Assembly: GCA_963701675.1 (NCBI GenBank)
Contig: OY969623.1
Location: 2,418,001-2,482,000, forward strand
From: G963701675 sp963701675
GTDB taxonomy: Bacteria > Planctomycetota > Planctomycetia > Gemmatales > Gemmataceae
DNA length: 64,000 bases
Direction of reading: 5' to 3'
Part shown: positions 9,636 through 19,560 of the stretch, piece by piece
Layout: every line of letters begins with the position of its first letter
How positions within the stretch are numbered: the stretch's first letter is position 1
Notes under the pieces: model-generated
What the model was told of the DNA's origin: nothing
Seen by the model: the letters and a program-made list of their open reading frames with translations, nothing else
Databases searched by the model: none
Position numbers and translations under genes: made by a program

Positions 9636-9790
9636 CTACGATGGGCACCGAGCGGGCGAATGCTGCGCGCAGGAATGGTCCGCACACAAGACCTGCCCCA
9701 GAAAGACCCACAGCGTCACCGGCGGGCATAGAGTCTGTCCATCAGAATACAGCGATCGCTGCGAAAAGACTGTCCGCAGGCTCGGCAACG
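9636..9790 (-). pseudogene. IS4-type transposase N-terminal remnant
   Basis: The frame contains PPVTLWVFLGQVLCADHSC, the conserved block of the N-terminal domain of planctomycete IS4-group transposases (P-V-T-L-W-x-F-L-S-Q-V-L-x-x-D-x-S-C). The downstream catalytic DDE region is absent. No terminal inverted repeats were recognised. Confidence 0.45.
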
Positions 9791-9940
9791 CGGCCGCTTC
9801 GTCAGCCGGATGATAGACGTCTAGCGACGCCGCCAAGTCTGCCGTCGGGTACACTGTCGCCGCAAACACATTGCTGAGCAGAGGCGCCGGGAATGGACAG
9901 GGTGAACATCGGCCGGGATAGCCATGTTGCACGAGACTGC

Positions 9941-10174
9941 TTACCTCCAATATTCCCACCGTTCCTCTCCGTCACCGAAGCGCCACGGGCCCTTCTTGCC
10001 GGTGCCGATCAGCACGCTGATTTCGCTTCCAGTATCGCGGTTGACCACGGCCAGATCGGGAATCGCATCGGCATTCAGGTTTGCAATGGTCACGTCCCAT
10101 ACGCCGTTGCCACCGGCGTAATCCGTGCTTGGTGCAAACGTGCCGTTGCCGTTGCCGAGAAGCACGCTTAACAT
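9941..10174 (-). pseudogene. FG-GAP/VCBS repeat fragment
   Basis: The 77-residue frame reads VLLGNGNGTFAPSTDY, VTIANLNADAIPDLAVVNRD and SVLIGTGK, which is one and a half FG-GAP (VCBS) repeats of extracellular beta-propeller type. No signal peptide, start or further repeats are present, so it is a piece of a larger lost gene. Similar decayed repeats occur at 2104-2275. Confidence 0.55.
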
Positions 10175-10249
10175 CGCGCCCGACGATCCGGATCGTCGTG
10201 TGGTTCACGAGCGCCGATGCCTTGAAATCTCTCGTTGATGGCGTGGACT

Positions 10250-10495
10250 ATTGTCCGTCCTGTCGCCCGCCCCGGCCATCGACTTTTCGATTGATCGACC
10301 GGATCTCGACTACCGGCCGGCCCACGCCCGTCTGGTCGACCGCCAATACCGAGCCGCTCAAGAGCGGTGTCTGCAAAAGCCGACGCACCTCATCCACCAC
10401 CTCGGGATACGGCGTCCCCAAGGCAAAGCGCTTTAGATAGCGCAGCCGGAGCGGCGGTTGCTCGGCCGCGCGCTCATAACGCAATGCGGGCAATT
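10250..10495 (-). pseudogene. Terminase-like nuclease fragment
   Basis: The frame encodes RLRYLKRFALGTPYPEVVDE and then LAVDQTGVGRPVVEI. This is the pattern 'R-x-L-Q-R-x-x-L-G-T-x-Y-P-x-V-V' followed by 'V-D-x-T-G-V-G-x-P-V' seen in RNase H-fold nuclease domains of terminase large-subunit-like proteins of planctomycetes. The aspartate of VDQTGVG would be a metal ligand. ATPase and remaining nuclease motifs are missing. Confidence 0.45.
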
Positions 10496-10499
10496 CGAG

Positions 10500-10579
10500 G
10501 ACTGCCGGTCCCGTTGCTGCTCGAAGAAGATCGGGAGATCAGCTTCGGTCACATCCCGCAGCAGAACGTCACTTGTCAT
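10500..10579 (-). pseudogene. N-terminal scrap of a GNAT acetyltransferase
   Basis: Starting at the ATG complementary to 10577-10579, the frame reads MTSDVLLRDVTEADLPIFFE and QQRD, the usual opening of GNAT family N-acetyltransferases (L-R-D-V-x-x-x-D-L-P-x-x-F-x-x-Q-x-D). Similarity stops there and the terminase-like fragment begins, so two unrelated gene pieces abut. Confidence 0.4.
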
Positions 10580-10729
10580 GGGGCATTCTCAGTAACTCTG
10601 GGGGCGGCTCACCTCTCGGCCCTTTCTTACTTAGCCCAACTCACGGATCGTGCTGCGACAACATGGCCAAATTCGACAAGATTGGCAACCTATTCGTGTC
10701 ATACATCGGTGCGTCGGACGACGAAAAAT

Positions 10730-11116
10730 TCAAGACTGAACCGGGGCACCGGGTCGTGATGTTGTCGGTTTTGACGTCTTCGGGCCTTTCACGGCTTCTT
10801 CCTGGATATCCACTCGGTTTCTGATCCGATCCGGATTCGGCGAACACTTCAGCATATGTTCTACCTTGTTCCTGAAGTCCTCGAGTAAGAAGGGCTTCTG
10901 TAAAAAGTCGTTAACTTTTCCGTCAACGTCGCGACGAATTACGGAGTCTTCGGTGTAACCAGAGAGGTAAAGGACTTTGAGCGCCGTTCGCGTTGCCCGA
11001 AGACGTCGAGCTAATTCTAACCCAGACATTCTGGGCATCACGACATCTGTCACCAGAAGGAAACTGGTATCATGCCGATCGCCCGCACACTGCGCTGAAA
11101 GGTGCGACGCCGGCAC
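10730..11116 (-). pseudogene. Receiver (REC) domain fragment of a response regulator/hybrid kinase
   Basis: From about residue 19 the frame is a clear receiver domain: LLVTDVVMPRMSGLELARRL (the Asp of VTDVVMP is the phosphoacceptor), LKVLYLSGYTED (conserved Ser/Thr position) and FLQKPFLLEDF (conserved Lys). The N-terminal beta-strand with the acidic pair is not encoded, and the first ~18 residues look unrelated. The C-terminal tail lacks an output domain. In this phylum such domains often end hybrid histidine kinases. Best read as a 5'-truncated gene. Confidence 0.6.
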
Positions 11117-11348
11117 GCGTCCGGCTTGTCGCAGACCGCGTTTCGAGGCGCGTCCGGGATGGCCACGGACGTCGCCGTGTGCTCAGCCGCGGGTACTCGT
11201 CAAAGGTCAGCCGGGCGCGAAGCTCGAGTTCCGAGTCGAATTCCGATCCGGCCGCCGTCACCTTCCGCGCGTGATTCTGACGCGCGCGGCCTAATGGGAA
11301 CGTGCCTGAGCGCCGTCCGCCACTGAGGGGCCACACTCCACCCCGCAC

Positions 11349-13664
11349 TCAGTACGTGTACGTCCCCGAAGCTCCATCCGCGGACGTCGCGTTCACGGTC
11401 TGACCCGCGGTGTACGATACCGTTGCGGAGCTTCCGCTGGCGATCTCCACGGGGTTTTCACCGTCCACCCGAACGGTTACCGTGCCTGGGCCGTTGTTGA
11501 CTACGGTGGTGCTGCCGTCCTTTTCTGCTTTTCTGATCAGATCCTGCGACGTCTGTGGCTCCAATTTCCAGGGATGCGGCGAATTGTCTGCTACGTTCGG
11601 AAAGGTGTAGGTACCCGATGCGTCGGTGAAGCCATCCTCGCCTCGGACCGTGACCGTCTGACCTTTCTTGTAGGAGATGGTGGTGGAGCTACCCGGAGCG
11701 AGAGTTACGGATAGGTCATCTCCAACGTAGACCTTTACCGTTCCCGGACCGTTGTTGACCACGACCGTGGTCCCGTCTTTCCCCGCATTCTTGATGATCT
11801 CCTGCTCACCATTCTGCACGCCATCTCCCGATACCTTCCAGGGTTGGGGTTTGCTCTTGCCGTCCTGCACGACTTTCGCGACAAAGCCGTCCAGTGCGCC
11901 GTTGTAGGTGACGTCACAGCCGCTGGGGGTCGGCCACATCAAGCCTTCCGGCGTGGTCGTGAGGCCGCCGTAGATGACTTCGCTGGTTCCGGCAGTGGTG
12001 ATCAGATCGACGCCGTTGACGACGTCGTGGGGCCCCGGGCCGCCGTAGTTTTGTGCGTCGATGATCGTCTGGGTGGCCAGCTCGAGCTTGTAGACGCGTC
12101 CGTCATGGGGATGAAGGGCGGGGCTCTCGCTCACGGCCGCCGCCAAGTAGGCGTCGCCGTTGCGGTCCGCCGCGACGTCGAGTCCAACGACGTCGCCGAG
12201 GCTGGCAGCGTAGAAGGTCAAGGCATAGGTGGTAACCCCGTCAAAGGTCCCATTAGCCGGATTGAGCTTCAGAGCAAGCATCGTGGCGGCGCCGGGAGTC
12301 GTCCCGAAGGATGACTGCCAGCCCATCGTCATGTTGTAGAAGATGCCGCCCGCGTTCGTCGTGCCGCCGATGAACTGGGCGCCGCTCCGTCCAACCCGCA
12401 GGTCGATGTTATGGGTAGCATCGTGGGTCCAGACTTGCGACCAGCGGACGGTCAGGCCATCGTTATCGAGGCGGAAGGTCAAAGGCGAGTCGCCGAGACC
12501 CGGATCCCGGAAGCGCGCGCCGATGTATGCGTTGTTTGGTCGGTCGGCGGCGACCGACCGCCCCGCCGAATCGCTGCCAAAGTCGAAGGCCTTAACATAC
12601 TTTTGCGTGGTAAGCCCCTTGTCGTAGCGAAGCACCAGAGTCGACCTGTATCCCAGGCCGGAACTCGGATCTTGGAGGGAGCCGGTGAGGTACACGTCGG
12701 GCGTCGTGCTGTTGACGCTGAGGCCCACGCCGTGCAACTGAAGCTCGCCGCCGGCGATCACACCAAACCCATCGCTGGCGACTACATTCAGGTCGGCATC
12801 GAACTTGTAGACGAACGCGCTCTGGTTGTCGTTGGCCGTTCCGACGACGTAGACGCCCTGAGTGTTGGCGGCGATACCTTCCACCTTGACGCCCGGAATG
12901 CTGGCTAACACTTCACAGGCGCCACCGCCGCCGTAGCGCGTCAACCAGCCGTCCGTCCCGTGATAGCCCGCTGAATACGCCTTCCCGACGTTGCCCGGCC
13001 CTTTTCCGGAGGCCACGCCAAGGACCTCGTCGTCACCAGGAGTGCCTTCGTAGCTGTTGAAGAGTTCGGCAAACATTTTGCTGCTTTCGCACACATGGCG
13101 CTCGACTTTCGGCGCGGCTGCCGGTTGCAGATTAACGGCCACGGCTCGCACCGGCGCGACCGTCTGCTGGCGGACGCCGTGGACCGAAATAATGCCGGGC
13201 TGGTCTTGTTGCGGGGCCCTCGCCGTCCGCGTTTTGGTGACCGGGGGCGTGGTCGGATTGGCCTGACCGCCGCCGTTCGCGTTGTGAAACGCCGGATTGG
13301 AGGACGACACGGCGTTGGGGTGACTCGCGATGGGGGTGACGTCCGAGGAAGGGGACGTGACGTTTGCCTCGCCCGCTACGGCATCGCCTTGTGGGATGAA
13401 GGCAATGCGAATGTTCTGGGTATTCTCGCTGTGACGCGTCCTTAACGATAGCACGTCGAGAAGCGTTGTCCTCTCTTCCGTGCCGGACGCGGAGTCGGCT
13501 AGCATGGATAGGTCCAAGTCGGGCGCCAGCAGAGAGCACGGGGTGACCCGGCTTTCCAGCGCGGTGAGACCAAGGCATGCCTGGTTGACCCAGCGACGGT
13601 TGTTGGAAGCTCGCGAGCCGGTGCGTGGAATCCGGCGCGCGCGTGTCAATAAAAGGCGGAACAT
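11349..13664 (-). CDS. Large secreted beta-propeller-like protein with paired C-terminal repeats
   Basis: This 771-residue protein has a clear ribosome site (AGGAG) before its ATG. The basic N-terminus (FRLLLTRARRIPRTG) is followed by LGLTALESRVTP, an LEPR-XLL-like motif that planctomycetes carry near the start of many exported proteins. Residues ~215-580 have blades of the SBBP/propeller type (GVYVVGTANDNQSAFVYKFD; DVYLTGSLQD; DAYLAAAVSES). The C-terminus has two ~60-residue copies of a small beta-domain, each with NNGPGTV, a G-S-S-x-T-x-S-Y core, GQTV and ASGTYT. No catalytic motif seen; a cell-surface or matrix role is likely. Confidence 0.7.
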   Translation of the reverse strand: MFRLLLTRARRIPRTGSRASNNRRWVNQACLGLTALESRVTPCSLLAPDLDLSMLADSASGTEERTTLLDVLSLRTRHSENTQNIRIAFIPQGDAVAGEANVTSPSSDVTPIASHPNAVSSSNPAFHNANGGGQANPTTPPVTKTRTARAPQQDQPGIISVHGVRQQTVAPVRAVAVNLQPAAAPKVERHVCESSKMFAELFNSYEGTPGDDEVLGVASGKGPGNVGKAYSAGYHGTDGWLTRYGGGGACEVLASIPGVKVEGIAANTQGVYVVGTANDNQSAFVYKFDADLNVVASDGFGVIAGGELQLHGVGLSVNSTTPDVYLTGSLQDPSSGLGYRSTLVLRYDKGLTTQKYVKAFDFGSDSAGRSVAADRPNNAYIGARFRDPGLGDSPLTFRLDNDGLTVRWSQVWTHDATHNIDLRVGRSGAQFIGGTTNAGGIFYNMTMGWQSSFGTTPGAATMLALKLNPANGTFDGVTTYALTFYAASLGDVVGLDVAADRNGDAYLAAAVSESPALHPHDGRVYKLELATQTIIDAQNYGGPGPHDVVNGVDLITTAGTSEVIYGGLTTTPEGLMWPTPSGCDVTYNGALDGFVAKVVQDGKSKPQPWKVSGDGVQNGEQEIIKNAGKDGTTVVVNNGPGTVKVYVGDDLSVTLAPGSSTTISYKKGQTVTVRGEDGFTDASGTYTFPNVADNSPHPWKLEPQTSQDLIRKAEKDGSTTVVNNGPGTVTVRVDGENPVEIASGSSATVSYTAGQTVNATSADGASGTYTY

Positions 13665-13698
13665 GGTTTTCTCCTATCTCCGAAAAGGGGTCCCATAC

Positions 13699-13895
13699 GG
13701 AGCCGTTCGCATGCCTGCAGGAATTGCCTCGCTCATGGCGTCCGGGCCCGGCTCCATCAGTTAGAACCCAGTTGCAGCTACCAACCGAACATCAAAAATT
13801 CACTTTCCAAAAGATTTTCTGTAGGGAGCCGCCCGCATGCCTTGCTGGAGTTGCCTCGCTCGAGGCGTCCGGGCTCGGCTCCATCAGTTAGAACA
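13699..13895. repeat. Direct repeat of a ~70-bp hairpin-forming element
   Basis: Copies at 13699-13768 and 13825-13895 share GGAGCCG at one end, TTGCCTCGCTC in the middle and GGCTCCATCAGTTAGAAC at the other end. In each copy the terminal GGAGCCG and CGGCTCC can pair, forming a hairpin. The element lies between the 3' end of the kinase gene and the 5' end of the secreted protein gene (both minus strand), so it could be a leader, terminator or short mobile repeat. The rest of 13665-14112 shows no gene. Confidence 0.65.
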
Positions 13896-14112
13896 CACAT
13901 TCAGCCGACCACACGGCCGACTTGCGTTTGCCTACCCATCAATCACCGAAATGCCCGGCGGAACGACACGATTTTGAAAAAAAAGTGAATGTGAATTATG
14001 GGCGCTCGCGCAGCGGGATATGACGAGGCGTTAGGGCGCGATGTTGCAGCACGCGACTTACGGCTCCGCCGGCCACAGCTTGTCCGCTTGGGGCCGCATG
14101 GATGGCGTGGTC

Positions 14113-17100
14113 TCAGCGGTCTTCCATCTCCGCGAGCAGCTTCTTGAAATCGGAGCGGTCACGCAGTGCGTCGAGGTCTTGGTCCTGCTTCATGTGGGTC
14201 ACGTCCTTGTAGCCGTGCTCGACCGCTTGTCGCAGGCTGGTCATGGCGCGATCGGCGTAGGAGTGGGCGAGTTCTTTGCGGTGGGTTTCGGAAATTTTGC
14301 TGTCTTCCTCGGCCAGCATTACGCACCGGGCCAAGAAGCAGGCGGCATTGTAACAATCTTCCATCGGTTCTACTGCCGCCTCACGCAATTGGGCGGCGGT
14401 CTCGACGGCCGCTACATGATCTCCTAAATCCACAAGAACTGCCGTCAGAAGCTGCCGGTTATTTCGCCAGGATTCCCGATACACGGGATCCCGTGGGTTC
14501 GCCTTAAGAGCCGCTTGAAAATGTGCGACGGATTGTTGCAACAGTTGGCGCGCCTCGTCCACGTCTTTGCGCCCGTAGCGTAGCCCGGCTAGGTTATCGA
14601 GTGTGCCGGCCAAACTATACTGCAAATCGGGAACCATCGGGAAGTCGACGGCCAGTTGCTTCTGCAGCCGCAGCGCCTCGCCGAAGGCGGCCTCGGCGTC
14701 TTGCAACCGACCCGTGGCACGGAGCAGAAGCCCCAGATTGTTGTGGCTCGCGGCCAGATCCTGGCGGTTCTTCGGTTGGTTTGGGAAGTCGGCGGCCAGT
14801 TCCTTGTAAAGCGCCAGCGCCACGCGGAAGGCGGCCTCGGCGTCTTGCGGCCGACCGTTCTTGCCCAAGAGAATCCCGAGGTTGTTGTGGGTCCCGGCCA
14901 GATTCTCGCGGTACTGCGGTAGGCTCGGGAAGTCGACGACCAGTTCCTTCTCAAGCGCCAGCGCTTCACGGGAGGCGGCTTCGGCGTCTTGCGGCCGGCC
15001 GATGTCTCTGAACAGCAATGCGAGGTTGTGGTGGGTGCCGGCCAGCTCCTGGCGGTGCTCCGGTACCTTCGGGAAGTCAACGGCCAGTTGCTTCCGCAGC
15101 GCCAACGTCTCGCGATAGGCGGCCTCGGCATCTTGCGGCCGACCGGTGCGGTGGAAGAGAGCCCCTAGGTTGTTGTGGCTGATGGCCAGCTCGTGGCGGT
15201 GCTCCGGTACGTTCGGGAAGTCGGCGGCAAGTTGCTTCGCGAGCGCCAGCGCCTCACCATAGGCAACCTCCGCCTCCTGCGGTCGACCGGTGGCGTGCAA
15301 CAGACTTCCAAAGGTGGAGTGGCACCTCGCCACCCGCTGACGGTATTGAGGCACTGTGGGGAAGTCGGCGGCCAGTTGCTTCTTCAGTGCCAGCGCTTCG
15401 CGGTAGGCCACCTCGGCTTCTTGCAACTGTCCGGTGGCACGGCGCAGACTCCCCAGATCATGGTGGCTCCCCGCCAGGTCCGCGCGGTACTGCGGCACAT
15501 TTGGGAAGTCGGCGGCCATTTGCTTATACAGATCGCGGGAGCGCTCATAGGCCATTTCGGCGTCCGCCATTCGCCCCAAGCGGCGCTGGATCCCTCCCAC
15601 GCGAAAGTATGCCGCGGCCACGCCTGCGCACCCAGCTTCATCCTTACCCGTATCGGTGGCGAACTGCTCGTAGAAGGCCAACGCTTGCTCCAGGAATGCC
15701 CGGTGCTCGGGTGTTAGTTGCTTTTGCTTGGCGAGCCATTCGTCAATGACCTTCGAGGACATCGCGTCCAAGGCTTGCCGGGCCTGCTGGCGGCGCTTCG
15801 CTTCCGCGGCCCAGGCCGCCTGCGTTTGCTGCTGCTCGCCTTTGACCACGACGAGGCCAGCCGTCATCGCAATCAGTAGGACCACCAGCGCAGCCGCGGC
15901 GCTGGCGGCCAGCGTCCGATGCCGTCGTAACCAGCGCCATACTCGCGCCCGCCACGGCTCCCGGTACGCGCTCACCGGTTCGTCTGCCAGCCAGCCCTCG
16001 ACGTCCGCCGCCAGTGCCAGCGCGGTCGCATATCGGTCTTCCGGCCGCAGTGCCATGGCTTTGCGGCACACCGCCTCGAGCGCCACGGGCACCCCTTTTT
16101 TCACCTGTCGTGGCGGCGGGATTTCTCCACGATGTACCTGCAAAAGCACCGCGCCGACCTCGGCACCCTCCACGGGTGTCCGGCCCGTCAATAGGGTGTA
16201 GAGCGTACCGCCTAGGCTGTAGATGTCGCTGGCCGGACCGGCTTCGGCTGGTGTGGCGCCCGCCTGTTCCGGACTCATGTACGTCGGTGTGCCGATCGCC
16301 ATGCCGAGTTGCGTCGGATCCACCTGGCTGCCGAAACTTGGACGTATGCTCGCCTCGGCGTCGACCTCCGTTAGACCATTTGTAGCTTGTCGGCCGACGG
16401 CTTTCGCCAGGCCCCAATCCACTACCAAGGTTTCCCCGTACTTTCCGAGCATGACGTTGGCCGGCTTCAGGTCCCGGTGCACGACTCCCCGACTGTGGGC
16501 GTAGGCCACGGCATTGCACATATCGATGAACCGCCGCAACAATTGTCGCATCGCCAAACTCCGCTTGCTTGGATCGCGACCCGGAGTATCCGCGTCGTGG
16601 AAACGGCGGATGGCGTCCTTGAGGCTTTCGCCTTTGATGAAACGCATGGCATAGAAAGGCCGGCCGTCGGGATAGGCGCCGAGGCCATAAACCGGGACAA
16701 CACCGGGGTGTTCGAGATTGCCCGTGATTTCCGCCTCAACTAAGAACCGGCTGCGAACTCGCGGATCAGCGGCGTGTTGGGGAAGGATCTCCTTAAGTGC
16801 TACTTCGCGATGCAGTTCGCAATCTTCGGCAACGAATACTTCGCCCAGGCCGCCACGCGCATGCGGTCGTAAGGCGCGGTAGCGAATGCCGTCCGTCGGC
16901 CGCGCGGGCTCGGCCGCGGGTCCGCCTTGCGACACGGTGGACGCCGCCGAAGCATCTGTAAGACAGTCCGGGTCTAGTACAGGAAAGCGGGCCAGATACT
17001 CGTCGCGCCGAGGGTTCTCACCGCGTCGCCGGCGGCAGTCGGCGTCGAGCGGCACGAGCTCACTCAATAGGGAAGGTAATTCCTCCGGCGCAAAGTCGGT

Positions 17101-17229
17101 TAGATAATCCTCCAGCCGCGGCTGTTTCCCCTCTTTCCATGCCTTCTCGAAGCAATAACAGACGGCATCGATCCGCTGGTTCACGGCCAGCCTTAACGTC
17201 TCATCGCCGGGCCGCAAGGATTCACGCAT
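14113..17229 (-). CDS. Membrane Ser/Thr protein kinase with C-terminal TPR repeats
   Basis: This 1038-residue protein starts at MRESLRPGDETLRL, overlapping the sigma factor gene by eight bases; a longer open frame upstream is a shadow. Kinase domain ~118-400: glycine loop ARGGLGEVF, ALKEIL lysine, HRDLKPANVM (~250), DWGLAKAVG in place of DFG (~270, common in planctomycete kinases) and GTPTYMSPEQAG. A transmembrane helix follows near 440-465 (AALVVLLIAMTAGLVVV). The remainder is a series of ~48-residue TPR units (AEVAYREALALKKQLAADFP and variants) encoded by imperfect tandem DNA repeats. The ECF sigma/kinase pairing suggests a phosphorylation-controlled sigma factor switch. Confidence 0.85.
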   Translation of the reverse strand: MRESLRPGDETLRLAVNQRIDAVCYCFEKAWKEGKQPRLEDYLTDFAPEELPSLLSELVPLDADCRRRRGENPRRDEYLARFPVLDPDCLTDASAASTVSQGGPAAEPARPTDGIRYRALRPHARGGLGEVFVAEDCELHREVALKEILPQHAADPRVRSRFLVEAEITGNLEHPGVVPVYGLGAYPDGRPFYAMRFIKGESLKDAIRRFHDADTPGRDPSKRSLAMRQLLRRFIDMCNAVAYAHSRGVVHRDLKPANVMLGKYGETLVVDWGLAKAVGRQATNGLTEVDAEASIRPSFGSQVDPTQLGMAIGTPTYMSPEQAGATPAEAGPASDIYSLGGTLYTLLTGRTPVEGAEVGAVLLQVHRGEIPPPRQVKKGVPVALEAVCRKAMALRPEDRYATALALAADVEGWLADEPVSAYREPWRARVWRWLRRHRTLAASAAAALVVLLIAMTAGLVVVKGEQQQTQAAWAAEAKRRQQARQALDAMSSKVIDEWLAKQKQLTPEHRAFLEQALAFYEQFATDTGKDEAGCAGVAAAYFRVGGIQRRLGRMADAEMAYERSRDLYKQMAADFPNVPQYRADLAGSHHDLGSLRRATGQLQEAEVAYREALALKKQLAADFPTVPQYRQRVARCHSTFGSLLHATGRPQEAEVAYGEALALAKQLAADFPNVPEHRHELAISHNNLGALFHRTGRPQDAEAAYRETLALRKQLAVDFPKVPEHRQELAGTHHNLALLFRDIGRPQDAEAASREALALEKELVVDFPSLPQYRENLAGTHNNLGILLGKNGRPQDAEAAFRVALALYKELAADFPNQPKNRQDLAASHNNLGLLLRATGRLQDAEAAFGEALRLQKQLAVDFPMVPDLQYSLAGTLDNLAGLRYGRKDVDEARQLLQQSVAHFQAALKANPRDPVYRESWRNNRQLLTAVLVDLGDHVAAVETAAQLREAAVEPMEDCYNAACFLARCVMLAEEDSKISETHRKELAHSYADRAMTSLRQAVEHGYKDVTHMKQDQDLDALRDRSDFKKLLAEMEDR

Positions 17230-17871
17230 GGCGCAGCTCCTTCTCCCAAATCTCGCGTATGAGCCGCAGCCGGCGGTCCACGGTTCGCGGAACACAGTCG
17301 AGCTTGCCGGCGATCTCGTCGATGGAAAAGCCTTCCATTTTCCAAAGCGCGATGGCACGAAGCTCGGGATCGTTGAGTGAATGGAGCAGGCGTCTACATT
17401 CTTCGGCCATCTGGGCGGCAAAGGCCGGGGTCGGCTCATGGTCTTCGATGCGGTCCAGCGGGTTTCCGAGACTGGAGCCCTCACCTGGCGGGGAAACAGC
17501 CGCGTCGACGATCCTGCCGCCGCCGCGTTTCAGGCGCCGTTCGCTCCGGGCCACATTGCGCGCCTTGCGATCTGTTATGACCACGAGCAAATGCCACAGA
17601 TCCTGGCTGTCGTTGATCTGTGGAAATCGTCCTCCGGCCGCGCCCGGAAAAAACTGTCGAATGCACTGAGCGCCGCGTCCTCCTCGTCGGCCGCCCGACG
17701 CGACGCGGGCGTCAGCCGCTGCCGGGCCAGCTCGACCAGCCGGTGAAAATAGCGCTCCCACAGAGGCTGTGCCGCGGCCGGATCTCCCGCCTTGAGTTGC
17801 ATGAGCCAATGGCTGACCGAATGGCAAGAACCAAACGATTCCTCGCCCGCAGAATCATCCGATTTGTGCAT
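17222..17871 (-). CDS. ECF-type sigma factor, interrupted by one frameshift
   Basis: Two frames make one ~216-residue sigma-70-like factor. The N-terminal frame (from 17871) has SVSHWLMQLKAGDPAAAQPL and LWERYFHRLVELAR (region 2). The second frame continues GRFPQINDSQDLWHLL and ITDRKARN (region 2.3-2.4). Region 4 follows: IALWKMEGFSIDEIAGKLDC with VPRTVDRRLRLIREIW as the helix-turn-helix. The break lies at a run of six T near 17655; adding one base restores FFRGAAGGRFPQ. The stop overlaps the kinase start. Planctomycete ECF factors next to kinases are thought to be controlled by phosphorylation. Confidence 0.75.
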
Positions 17872-18110
17872 GGCTGAGATTGTAGTTCGATAGCGAACTC
17901 ACTGCAAGAAGCTCGATGAGCGCGTGCATCTTCTTTCTCTAGAGCAATCCGATAATCCAGGCGCACCGCGGTGTGCCGCGCGTTTCCACTATGGCCGGGC
18001 CAAGATGGCAAGACGATTCAGCCGGAGGGTCTGAAATTCGTCGTCGCCCACGTCCGAATTTGACTCGTCGGTGATCTTGCGCAGTTGAATAAATGGCAGC
18101 GGATGGGTGT

Positions 18111-18468
18111 TCATGCGCGCCTCCGTACGGGAGACCGCTTGGCGGTCCGCTGGCGCGGATGCGGAGCGCCGTTGACGCGCGGCGGGGAGGATGGCATAGG
18201 GATGGCGGCGACACTTTTCCGTAAGGCCTCGAGGAGCGGCAGCATCGGCAAGACTTCCGCCGGCGCGGGTGTCGGCGGCCGCTGCTCGATGGCGGCTTGC
18301 ACCAACACGGCCAATTGCTCGGCGCGAAGATGACGCGAAAGCGACGGAGCAACCGAGGGCCAATGTTGCCCCCTTTCCCGGCGCCGCAATATCTCCGGTC
18401 TCCATGAATCCCACGACCGGGTTGCTAATGCTAAAGCGGCCAAGCTGAATTGCCGTCACTCTCCCCAT
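18111..18468 (-). CDS. Uncertain hypothetical coding region
   Basis: A minus-strand frame starting at 18468 reads MGRVTAIQLGRFSISNPVVG, and a second frame (to 18111) continues with RAEQLAVLVQAAIEQRPPTP and VLPMLPLLEALRKSVAAI. Together they could be one ~115-residue protein with a frameshift near 18390, but no family is recognised. It may be a relic. The ~100 bases further upstream could encode a 35-residue peptide ending in an overlap with this start, which is too weak to annotate. Confidence 0.25.
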
Positions 18469-19092
18469 CGCAAGCTGGATCTGTCCCCCAACACCGCCGC
18501 CACATCGCCAGACGGTTCGAATCGCTCGAAAACCAAACTCGCAAACTCAATCGCGATCTCCATTTGCGCATCGGCTGACTTTTTTGACTGTACGGGCTCA
18601 CCGCAGCTTCACGACGGCGGTTTTCTGCAGGTCGAGATGGCGCTTCGCAAAATCACCGAAATGCGAAGCGCCGGTGTGACCATTGCGTGGAACCGTGGAA
18701 AACGCGACCGTAACCCGTGATAGACTAAGAGCGCCTGGCTATTGGCTGTTCGGGTTCCTTGTTTCTGACCTTGCCGAAGTGCGGATCAATCTTCTCGAAG
18801 CTCCGTCTAGCGAGTCCGACATTCCGGCCGGAACCGCAGTTCGACTAGCCGCGAGGAAGTGCATCAAAGAACGGACGATACGGCGTCTGCGTGGGTTCGG
18901 GGATCTCGGAAAACAGTAAAACGCCGCGCACCTAACATTCGGAATTTGCGTCGCGCCGAAGTTTCGGCGCTGGGCCTTTGAACTGAACAGATGTGCGTAC
19001 AAGTTTCGGTGGCCCACTATACCTGCTAACGGCGGTGCAAAAGTGAGGCGCTCGGCCGTCGAAAAGTCAGGCGCTTGGTCAATTTATTGGTA
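18469..19092. other. Gene-poor stretch
   Basis: Short frames only. A 78-residue plus-strand frame at 18686-18919 has an unremarkable translation with no known motif and no ribosome site. I see no RNA gene. Confidence 0.4.
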
Positions 19093-19255
19093 CAGGGATC
19101 AAAGAAGTGATGGCAGTGCTCAAAGCGATCCACGCGCAGGAGGACCGCGCCGCGGCCCAGGCGAAGGCCGATCAGGTGGCCGAGAAACTCGACGCGATGA
19201 AGCTGGGCCAAGCGGCCGAGTTGGTGCGAACCGGAGTCGGCGAGACGCTGAGTTA
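19093..19255 (+). mobile_element. IS256-family transposase remnant
   Basis: The frame reads KEVMAVLKAIHAQEDRAAAQ, then VAEKLDAMKLGQAAELVRTG and GVGETLSY, which is the segment before the C-terminal catalytic Glu region of planctomycete IS256 (mutator) transposases. After ETLSY the expected 'YAFP-x-E-H-W-R-x-L-R-T-N-N-P-L-E-R' is missing and sequence turns unrelated. About 55 residues of a ~400-residue protein remain. No inverted repeats found. Confidence 0.65.
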
Positions 19256-19560
19256 CAGATCCGCCGCCATTTTCCCTCAACCAGAACACATCATTCGAGA
19301 ATACTCCCTTTTCTGGCTGATTTAATGTTAATTAGAACTGTAACCCAGGCGGTGACGTTGCACTTGCGCGTTACGCCACGAACGGGAAACAATACAATGC
19401 TAGGACTCTTCCCGGCCGAGGTGAACGTCCAGCACGCGCGACTGTGGGGAAGTGGCCATTGGCCCAACTGACGCGACTCCGTCTGAATCACTCCAGTACC
19501 TTGAAAACCACGTCCCGGCGCTTGTTGGGTCGCCGACCGATTGGCCGAACAGTCGAACAG
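19256..19560. other. Non-coding stretch downstream of the copper cluster
   Basis: No gene seen. It separates the IS256 relic from the stop codon of the convergent cupredoxin gene. Confidence 0.4.

Noticed and set aside
14640..15620. Tandem ~144-bp repeats that might suggest a CRISPR or satellite array
   Set aside because: They encode the 48-residue TPR units of the kinase in frame; spacers are not unique and no cas genes are present.
16014..17107. Plus-strand frames over the TPR kinase gene
   Set aside because: Antisense shadows; the minus-strand frame has all kinase motifs in order.
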